Source: Symbiotaphrina buchneri
Taxonomy: Eukaryota > Ascomycota > Symbiotaphrinales > Symbiotaphrinaceae
Length of the DNA stretch: 64,000 bases
Direction: 5' to 3'
Assembly (NCBI GenBank): GCA_001599915.1
Contig: BCIG01000024.1
Span: forward strand, 248,001-312,000
Shown here: in pieces, positions 12,104 to 21,115 of the stretch
Position numbering within the stretch: the stretch's first letter is position 1
How the letters are laid out: the number at the start of each line of letters is the position of its first letter
Position numbers and translations under genes: made by a program
The notes under the pieces: model-generated
Database searches by the model: none
Told to the model about the DNA's origin: nothing
The model's input: the letters and a program-made list of their open reading frames with translations, nothing else

Positions 12104-13700
12104 CTATAATCTTTATTAAAACTTATAACAATATATTGATTATTATCTTACCTGTTATATAATCTAAACATAATAATATAAACTATATAAAAAGTTTTAT
12201 CTAATTAAAACATCTTTAATACTGTTTTACATTGTTATTCTAGACTTTATTATAGCTTTTCCAAATTTTAAAAACAGTTATAATGTTTTCCTAATAGTTA
12301 TTAATAAGTTTACCAAGTATATAAAGATTATTAAAAACTATATTATCAGTATAACTAAAGTTTAGGTTAAAGTCTTTTTTAATCTACTATAATATAGTAA
12401 TAAAAGGATTCTATATATTATTATTATAGATAAGGATCTTAAATTCATTTTAAACTTTTAAACAAAGATCTTTAGATATTTAAAAACAAATATACTTACT
12501 ATTATTATATAATACCTGTAGATAGATAGATAATTAGAATATATAAACCAGATTATAAAGATTACATTCTGATTCTTAATATTTAAACAGTTTATTATTA
12601 ATTAACCATGTTTTTTGCTTTTTATCATTATAACATTTAATAACTCCTAAAACTTCTTTACCAGGTACAACCTTATAAAACTTATATATAGTTTTAAAAT
12701 CTGTAAAGATATCTTTCTAAGATAATTAGTTTATAAAAATAATATAAACTTTAAGATATATTATAAAAAAGCCTATTAACATACTATTAATATAATAACA
12801 TATGTTAATATAAAAGCCAAGTTACAATATAACAATTTGTATAAACCTTTTTTTAAACTGAAACCAGGAAACCAAGTTTATATCAAGCTTTACCATAGTT
12901 ATAACCTATCAGGAAAACTGTATGTTAAGTTCTTTAAATAATAAATAATATCTATCCTAGTTCTTTATACTATAGGAAAGCTTGTATACAAGTTTAATAT
13001 ACTATTAACCTAAAAGATTTACCCTATTATCTTTGTTGTTTAGTTTAAACTGGTGTTTCCTGGATAAGATCCCTATGGTTAACTAAGTCTTAATTAACTA
13101 TTGTTGGTAAAGAAAGATATAAACATCTATAAGATGAAAAAGATCTTAGGAAAACAAAAAAAATCATTGAAAGGATAAATAGCTTGTATTCTAGAAGGGA
13201 TATAGTTGTTATAAAACCATTTGACAAAAGAGAAAGGATCTAAAAAAGGTAAAAGAACTCTTGGACAAGTATAAAGCCTGTATAGAAAATATTCATACTA
13301 TCCATACTATCCTTACCTGTTCCTGTTACAAAACACATATGTTATAACAGATAAACATTGTTTATAGTCTCTAAGATTATAATCTTAGATTAAAGAAAGA
13401 TTATATCTTATAAAGAAAAAAAGAAAAGAAAAAGAGTAACCAGAAGAACAAGAGAAAGACAGTGTTTATATAGACAAGTTCTTGTTTAATGTCTGTGTTT
13501 GAATAGTGTTTATACTGTTGTTTTTATAATTAACTGCCTTTACCTGGTTTGTTTTCTGTTATGTTTTGTTTTTATTTGTAAAGTACTTTTGTACAAGATA
13601 TACAGCTATAACATCCTTGATCAATGTTCCTGATCACTGTATCTGTATTTACTATAATGATTTAACTTGTTTTCCTTCTGTTTATTACTTGTTTATTACC

Positions 13701-14979
13701 CAGGCTTGCCGTTGGTATGGTATAGTATGGTATTTGGACCTTTTAAGCTTGCCTGCCAAGAAACTTAAATACATGTGGTAGTTTAGACCCCTAGTACCAG
13801 ATACCACTAGTTATGAATACAAATACTACCATTAAGTATTCATTGTGTATTATTTATACAGTTGACTAAGCACTTATATAACGCTTAGTAAACGCTTAGT
13901 TAGCAACTTTAAGCGAAACCTAATTTTATCTAGGTGAATAATCAACATTTTAATATAAAAAAAACACGGTTATATAGCAAATTCTTTGCTGAGTAGTATC
14001 TTTTTGAAATTTCAAAATCCGATTAGGAATGGTTGAGATATTAGCATTTTCTACCTATAATCCTAGTTCTAAGTCCTACGGTGGCCAGCAACTGCAGGAT
14101 AGCAGCAAGTTAATGTGAAAAGGTATAACAGCAGAAGGAATACAGCTTGGAACGGTATAAATGTAGAAGCAGGTGTAAATGCTGATTGAATTGCTTACTA
14201 TCTACCTGGGGGTTTTATGCCTCTTTTATAGACATAAATAAGAGATAATTTTTACAACTGGAATGTTCTAGCATGCTTTGTAATCTGTTGATTACCAATG
14301 CCTTGTAATGCTTACAAATGCTTGGTCATCTGCTGATTACAAAGCATATTAAATGTTCTAGAAACTTCCAGGAATTTCTATAGACTTCTAGAAACTTCTA
14401 TGGGCTTCCATGAGTTTTCATGGATTTCTGGCTTTTTGCCATGCTCTACATTTATGCCCTACTGTGGTTTCTAGAGCTTTCCAGGATAGTAGTGCTTGTT
14501 ATCGCTTACTATTTTAACAGTTGGAAGTGCAAAAAGGACTTGGGACAGCAGCTTGGTTAGAATTCAAGAAAATACAGAATACAATCGTATTCCAACCGAC
14601 TTGCCTCTTCGGGCCTAGCTTACCTCGTATTTATAAGCACTAACAAATAGTAAAACACACTAATGCAAACTAATGCACACTAATGTAAGCCACCTTGTAA
14701 ACTAAACCCAATTAGGTATAGTGCATACTGACAAATATACAAACGGAACTTGCTGAGCCCTAGTTCTATACCCCTTTCAAAAATAGCATTTCTAAAAGAA
14801 AAGATTTTCTTATCTTATCTTTTTGATCTGGTAATCTGGTATTATACCACATTTAACACCGGTAGAATATGGTATTATGACTAAGTACCACTGGTACCAA
14901 AATTTGATACCAGACCACATTTAGCGCCAGTGTGGTATATTTGTATTCGGTGGTATATACCATACCAGTGGCAAGCCTG
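13701..14979. mobile_element. hAT-like non-autonomous DNA transposon
   Basis: Flanked by a perfect 8-bp direct repeat TTATTACC (13693-13700 and 14980-14987), the target-duplication length of the hAT superfamily. Terminal inverted repeats begin CAGGCTTGCC at both ends and match at 22 of the first 24 positions. No transposase frame is visible, so it is non-autonomous or internally deleted. It contains a 406-bp LTR-like insertion; without that the element is about 870 bp. Interior repeats of GGTAT/ATACC words are frequent near the ends. It lies in the 3' internal part of the Gypsy fossil and is therefore younger than it. Confidence 0.82.
14114..14519 (+). mobile_element. 406-bp solo LTR inside the hAT-like element
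   Basis: Starts TGTGAAAAGG and ends TTTTAACA, giving TG...CA ends. It is flanked by GTTAA (14109-14113) and GTTGG (14520-14524). A related element copy at about 16,200-16,230 reads straight through the equivalent position without this insert, giving an empty site. A second 406-bp copy lies inverted at 16299-16704. It is called a solo LTR from its ends, its 5-bp flanks and the absence of internal sequence; the family is unknown. Confidence 0.75.
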
Positions 14980-15055
14980 TTATTACCTTTAATTGGTTGT
15001 TATAGTTAATTTCTTGTTTTTAACTTGTTGGTACAAGCTAAAAAGTAGTAGAAAA

Positions 15056-15257
15056 TGTTGTAGTAGCAATCAGAACCCTTGTTTTTACCATGATTAGATA
15101 AGCTTAAGTTAGTTAAGCTTAGGTAAGCAAGTGAAACAAATACAGATCCTTTTTAATAAAGGGGAATCTTGTTTACCATAGCTTTAGAAGACAACAACAT
15201 ATTTTACCCCTTATTTGACATAGGATATTTTCCACCATATTACAGCCTACTGTAACA
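15056..15257 (+). repeat. right 202-bp LTR of the Gypsy fossil
   Basis: The best preserved of the three 202-bp copies: begins TGTTGTAG, ends CTGTAACA, and retains many C and G positions that are T or A in the left and middle copies. Preceded by a purine-rich run and followed by ATAAT. Confidence 0.8.
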
Positions 15258-15262
15258 ATAAT

Positions 15263-15807
15263 TACCTTGAATTTGACTATTATATTAAACTTTTAATAAG
15301 GTAATTTCCTAGTTTTTAAAAACATCATTTTATCTTATCTAAATATTAGTCTTACAATTTATTAAGTAAACAAAATCAAATACTTTATAACTTAAAGATA
15401 ATAAGGTTAATACAATGGATTATGTTTTAAATACCTTGAATACTTGATAATTTCTATTTAACTAATTATAATATTTAACTATGTTTTACTCCTAATTATA
15501 AACAGTTAATAATTAATTTCAACCTTTACCTATAGTTATGATTATTAACATATGTTTTGTTAACATTTATCCTACTAATTAGATAATCTTCTTCCTATAT
15601 AATTTATAGTTTATATTCTAATAAAATTTTCAAAAATTATAATGATTCTATAAGATAAAAACTTGAAATTTACATGTAAAATCAATATAAAGAATAATAA
15701 TATAACTTTAATGTTTATATTGTTTAAATTGAATTATATAGATATAATTATTAATAATATATATTAAATTAATAAATAATATATTAAAATAAGAAATAAT
15801 ATATTAA
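15263..15807. other. AT-rich spacer between elements
   Basis: AT-rich sequence without a recognisable gene, LTR or inverted repeat. It may be mutated older repeat. Confidence 0.4.
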
Positions 15808-17139
15808 CAGGCTTATTATTAATATGGTATAGTATGGTATTTTAACCTTTTAAGCTTGTTTACCAAGAAACTTGATTATATATGGTAGCTCAGACCTTTA
15901 ATACCAGATACTATTAGTTATTAATACAAATACTATCATTAAGTATTTATTGTGTATTACTAAAGTGGATTATTAATTGTTTACTAAACAATTACTAAAT
16001 GATTACTAAATAACTTTAAGCAAAACCTAATTTTATCTTAGTAAAATAATCAACCTTTTAATATAAGAAAAACATGGTTGTATAACAAATTCTCTACTGA
16101 ATAATACATACCCCTTTGAAAATTTAAAATTCAATTAGGAATGGTTGAGATATGATCATTTTCTAGCTCTAACCCTAGTACTAGGTTCTATAGTGGCTGA
16201 AAACTACAGGATACCAACAGGTTAGAAGTGTAAAAAGGACTTGGAACAGTAACTCAGTTAGAGTTCAAGAAAATACAAAATACAATCAAGCTTGTTATTG
16301 TTAAAATAGTAAGCGATAATAAGCGCTACTATCCTGGAAAGCTTTAGAAACTACAGTAGGGCGTGAATGTAGAGCATGGCAAAAAGCCAGAAGTCCATGG
16401 AAACCCATGGAAGCCTATAGAAGTTTCTAAAAGCCTATAGAAACTCCTGGAAGTTTCTAGAACATTTAGTATGCTTTGTAATCAGCAGATAACCAAGCAT
16501 TTGTAAGCATTACAAAGCATTGGTAATCAACAGATTACCAAGCATGCTAGAATATTCCAGTTGTAAAAATTATCTCCTATTCACATCTATAAAAGGGATG
16601 TAAAACCCCCAGGTAGAAAGCAAGCAATTCAATCAGGATTCACACCTGTTTCTGCATTCACACTGTTCCAAGCTGTATTCCTTCTGCTATTATACCCTTT
16701 TACAGTTGTTAATATAGTATATACCACTGAATACAAATATACTACACTGGTGTTAAATGTAGTCTGGTATCAAATTTTGGTACCAGATTACCAGTGGTAC
16801 TTAGTTGATACCATATTCTACCAATGTTAAATATAGTATATACTAGATCACCAGATTAAAAGATAAGATAAGAAATTTTTTTCTTTTAGAATTACCGTTT
16901 TTGAAAAGGGTATAGAACTAGTACTTGGTAAGTTCTGTAACTATATTTATAGTAATAATCTATACCTAATTAGGTTTAATGTACAAGGTGACTTATATTA
17001 GTGTACATTAGTGTGTATTAATTTACATTAGTGTGTTTCACTAATTGTTAATACTTATAAATACAAGATTAACTAAACCCAAAGAGACAGGTTAGTTGGA
17101 GCATGATTGTATTTTGTATAATCTTGTATTCTAACTAGG
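15808..17139. mobile_element. rearranged second and third copies of the hAT-like family
   Basis: From 15808 (CAGGCTTATT) to about 16286 the sequence matches the left part of the 13701-14979 element in the same orientation. At 16287 a new inverted-repeat end (CAAGCTTG...) starts, and 16287-17139 matches the right part of that element in reverse orientation, interrupted by a 406-bp LTR at 16299-16704. It reads as one family member with another inserted into it, or a rearranged pair. Far ends of both are not clear. Copies are moderately AT-shifted. Confidence 0.6.
16299..16704 (-). mobile_element. 406-bp solo LTR, inverted copy
   Basis: Exactly the same length as 14114-14519 and its reverse complement in sequence. 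It is flanked by GTTAT (16294-16298) and GTTGT (16705-16709), again a GTTxx 5-bp repeat. It sits within the first dozen bases of a hAT-family terminal repeat. Confidence 0.72.
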
Positions 17140-17290
17140 TTTACCACTGGTTTAGTGTTTACCAGTTAGTATGGTTTACCAAACCGGTATTAAGTACAGG
17201 TTGGTATAGAGATCTGATACTAGACTACCAGCTGGTTTGGTATAATGGTGTTTTTCCCTAGGTTGGTAAAAAGCCAAAAAAACCAGATTG
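17140..17290. mobile_element. possible 151-bp insertion with 8-bp direct repeat
   Basis: TAACTAGG occurs directly before (17132-17139) and after (17291-17298) this stretch, and the sequence to the left stops matching the hAT-family element here. The ends do not form a convincing inverted repeat. It may be a small hAT-type MITE; weak call. Confidence 0.35.
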
Positions 17291-17599
17291 TAACTAGGAA
17301 GAACATTTTCCGGTACTATTTGATAAGATCTGATAAGATAAGTACTTAGTAAGCATTTTAAACGAAACCTAAATTTTATCTCAGTGAATAATCAACGTTT
17401 TAAAGTAATAAAAAGAGCCCTACTTTAGACACTACCTAATACACTACACATGTTACCCAAACTTGTTACAGATACTACCCAAAGATGATACAAATACTAC
17501 CCCTTATAACTAGGAACATTACCCTACTAAAACAGTTAGCTAACTGTCTATATAGGTTTAGTTTCCCTTTTACATGAATAGAACACGTGCAATATGATT

Positions 17600-20145
17600 G
17601 TAACTTAACCTGCAATTCAACCCTTTAAACCTTCCTGGCAGTTGCAACTATGGCTTCCTTACTGCTGACCCTATAGATATACCCTGAAAACCCTTATATT
17701 CATCAACTAGAGTTATACAACACTGAGATTTGTATGTAAAGTAACCTTAAGAGTAAATAAAAAGGGTTTTTAGATGTAATCAAAAGGTTTGATTCAAAGG
17801 AAAGCTAAACAATACTGTTAGTCTTAACTTTGTTATCTCTAACCTTCCTAACTTAGAAGAGTTTCTAAATCAATATAAAACCTTGTGTTCTATACCTTCT
17901 AAAGATGATTTAACAGTTGTTTTGTCTGATAACAACAGTGACTTTAATCAAGAAGACTTTACCATAGAGTTGTTATAACAGATAATCTTTGACGATTATG
18001 TTAATCTGATGAAACATGTTTAAATTGATACAAAATATCAAGGATTCATTATCATTATTAGTTGGTCTGTTCCTAGAAATAACAATAAGGATAACCTAAT
18101 GGTTAAAGGATACCTTTGTTACATATACTCTAAACATTATTATAATACCTAGCTATATCTTACTGGTTAACATTATTGAAAACAATCTATCTTAAAGACA
18201 AACTATTCTTATAAACTATACTTTGTTTACTAACCAGATAGATTATAGACAATAGATACCTGTTGTAGTTGATATAATTACTTTATAACTGTGTTTCTTT
18301 ATAGTTATAGTCTTGGTTGTACTTTTTCCTGGATTGAAGATATGATTAACAAAGTATAACTTACAACTAAAACTAGTAATAATAACTAAAGAATCTTGGT
18401 AAGTGATAGGGAGCAGGACATTGCTAGTGCAGTTCTGAGTATTTACTTAGTTACAAGCTCTTGTTTTGCTAGTCTTAGTGCTTGGCATTCACTTATATAG
18501 CTCTTACCTCTTTAGTTAGAGAATCAACTTATTTCTCCCTACCATCTAGGCTCCTGATATGCTTACTTGCCATCACTTGGTAATAACACCTCCTGAATAG
18601 AATCACCATCTTTACCAGTAAGGCCATGGGCAATATTCAAGACTTGGTAAGCTGGCATTCTAAACTTTAGATCGATCATAGTAAAACCGTTGATCTGCCT
18701 GAGTCAGAATGGCTTACTGTCTTATTGGTCAGCAATTGGTAAGACAAGCTGAAAAGACTCTTAACCAAAGTCTATCTACTTAATGCTAAAGACCAGGTAG
18801 TTATGGACAAAGAGTTTAATTATATGTATAAGGAAGGTAGGATGAATTGATCTGACTAACCAACTCTGTTTAGATTTCCAGTTTTTATTGTTTGGAAAAC
18901 TATCTATAATAGCTGTAAGAATGCAACTTGAAAGTTTAAAGTTGTAGTTAACATCTGTGGTCTTAATCAGATTACTGTTCTTAACATGTACCTATTACCT
19001 TGACAGGAAGATATACTTAATACAGTATAAGGTTGTTAATAGATCTTAACTCTTGATATCCTAGGGTTCTTCTACCAGTTCCTAGTTATACTATAAGATT
19101 ATTACAAATTTACTGTTAATAGTTACCAAGGTTTTAAATATTATTATATAACAGTAATAGGTTTTTGTAACTCCTTATCATATGTACAACATCAGATTAA
19201 CAAGTTGTTTTAACCTTATTACAACTTTATAAAAGGCTATATTGATAATATTGTTATCTTTTCCAAGATTATAAAACAATATCTATAGTATCTTAATATG
19301 ATATTTAACTTACTAGGACATCTTTAAATAACTCTAAAGCTGTCTAAAACCTATTTTAGCTTTCTTTTCATCATGATTCTAGGTTGTTATATAGATGCCT
19401 TTAGCTTGTTATCAATTGTAGAAAGAGTTAAAGCTCTTAAGAACATTTAGTTTCTTAAACTTACTAAGTTAGCTAAAGTACTATTTAAGTCTAACAGGAT
19501 AGTTCTATAAGTTAATACCATATTATATTCTTATTACAAGGCCTTTACAAGATTGTAAAACTACTTTATTACAATAAAGCCTTAGTTAAACTGGTTGTAA
19601 ACAACAGAACTATAATAAGCATATTAGATTTATCCTGATTAAAACAGAATTACTTGTTTTTCAAAAGATACAAGAAGTCTTTGTTAATAAATCTACTTAT
19701 CTTTATTACTATAACCTATTAAGGCTTTTATTTACCAATATAAACATCTTTGTATTAGGAATTAAAGCTATGGTATATTATTTTTAAAATAACAAAGTTC
19801 TTACCAATAGAATTAAACAGAAAGACATCTAGCTAATCTTGTTCCTTAGTTATTAACTTAGCAAAACAGAATCCAAATACTGATTAACTAAGATAGAAGT
19901 TACAGGTTTAATTTAGTTTGTTTAAAAGATATAACATCTGATTAAAGCTTCTAAAATACTAACTGTTATCTTTACCAACTATAATACAATGGCTAATCTA
20001 GTTAAATAGAACAAACTAGGCTTTTTAAGTATTAACAAGCTAAATAAACATTTAATATGCTTTTCTTAGTACCTATTTTAATTTTAGCTTGATATTCATT
20101 ATAAACCAGGCAAAACCAATATGGTTTTAATTTATGTTTCTGGAA
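17600..20145 (+). mobile_element. second Ty3/Gypsy fossil, partial
   Basis: Shows clear reverse transcriptase similarity at about 18,860-19,280 (PVFIVWKT, GLNQIT, and a YIDNIVIFS-like active-site region) and an RNase H end near 20,100-20,145 (HYKPGKTNMV). It parallels the RT region of the 6209-15257 element but is less AT-shifted. The sequence stops abruptly after the RNase H end, with no integrase or right LTR in the window, so only a fragment remains. The left limit is estimated; the stretch 17,300-17,650 also contains a hAT-family scrap. Old and inactive. Confidence 0.72.
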
Positions 20146-21115
20146 GTTCGTGTAGTGGAAATTGCACGGGATGAATAAACCTATTTAAATTTAAATAATA
20201 ATTTACTAAATTTAATAAATAACGATCATTTTTCTGTCGCTGTACAAAGAGGTTTAAATATGGGTTGAGGGCTGAAGCTTGCAGTATACTGCTGCCTCAG
20301 GAATCCAATTGCAATTCCACAAAATGTCATTTGCTGCACCGGCTGATTACGTTATACCCCCTACACTGACAGGAGTTTTGTTTTGAAGGGATCCCCTCTC
20401 TGTCTCGCCTTCGAGGCAGATGCTGGATATTTTGTCAGGAGCAGTACCCCTAACCTTCTGCTCATTCCAACTTCATCCCAATTCGCAATACCATTCTTCA
20501 GGTTGCGAGACAACTGGCAGCTTCCCTCCCACCAGCCGGATCTCGAAATCTATGTTATGAACAGGACATGAATACATCGTTGCATATTGCACGCCTTGAA
20601 CACTATCGGGTGGGTGATTGCCCATCGGTAGATTTTGAAGAGAACGGGGCTGCCAGCGTTTGTTGCCGGTAGTCCGTCCAGATGGCGTTATCGACTTCGC
20701 CTCTTCTTGACCATCAGTCTTACAAGTGTTCTTTCGTCCCGCCACTGACTCGTCCTTGGGGACAGAAATAGCGTGCTTGTCTTCCTAGCGGAAGTGCAGG
20801 GGCATCGACTTCTGCAGAGCATAGGGTACGAGGCTGGTTAAGGTGGGCTTTTGTCGCCCCACCGCATTTGCTACAGTACGTGACCAATCAATGAGCAGTG
20901 AGGCCATCACCGGAATGATGCATTGGTCATCCTTATTTGTCACATTGTAGGCTCGTCGGCCTTTATTCACTAAGATCTAAGGATTCCGAACATTCCCTGT
21001 CCCGATCACCAACGCTTCAAAATGCTTCAATGCTTAATAACCTGAATACTTGAGAATGGATAGGTTCATGATCATGGTACTTGAAGACAGATCGACAGAC
21101 TTATAACAGGCGGTT
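20146..21115. other. intergenic, no gene recognised
   Basis: Composition returns to normal. Several frames of 60-90 codons occur on both strands, none with family resemblance or splice logic. The right end is the likely 3' UTR of the SCY1-like gene. Confidence 0.4.

Larger units (their letters stand above)
6209..15257 (+). mobile_element. Ty3/Gypsy LTR retrotransposon fossil, with nested insertions
   Basis: Bounded by two 202-bp direct LTRs (6209-6410 and 15056-15257) with TG...CA ends in the better preserved right copy. ATAAT flanks it on both sides (6204-6208 and 15258-15262), matching a 5-bp target duplication. Reverse transcriptase similarity lies around 10,030-10,480, on both sides of a later solo LTR. 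The C-terminal part of the integrase region is recognisable around 12,830-13,100. This order gives plus orientation and the Gypsy class. A purine-rich stretch lies just before the right LTR. Without later insertions it would be about 6.8 kb. It is a heavily mutated, old and inactive copy. Confidence 0.8.
5500..20145. repeat. AT-rich, RIP-like transposon block
   Basis: Composition changes sharply from GC-balanced flanks to extreme AT richness, strongest at 5,750-11,740 and 12,110-13,000 and milder from about 13,500 rightwards. No host gene is seen. Repeated copies inside the block (three 202-bp LTRs, two Gypsy RT regions, several hAT-family pieces) differ from each other mainly by C/T and G/A, with the AT form most common in the left part. 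That is the expected footprint of repeat-induced point mutation, a premeiotic genome defence known in Pezizomycotina. The right edge is abrupt at about 20,145. Likely heterochromatic. Confidence 0.9.

Noticed and set aside
11743-12162. Small protein-coding genes in the GC-normal island
   Set aside because: The island has repeat-like ends and flanking direct repeats; its frames of about 60-72 codons look incidental.
5500-20145. Giant mobile element (Starship-like) or secondary-metabolite cluster
   Set aside because: No tyrosine recombinase, cargo genes or biosynthetic genes are visible; the block consists of ordinary mutated transposons.
20383-20970. Short frames of 60-90 codons next to the AT-rich block
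   Set aside because: Scattered on both strands, unrelated to each other and to any family I know.
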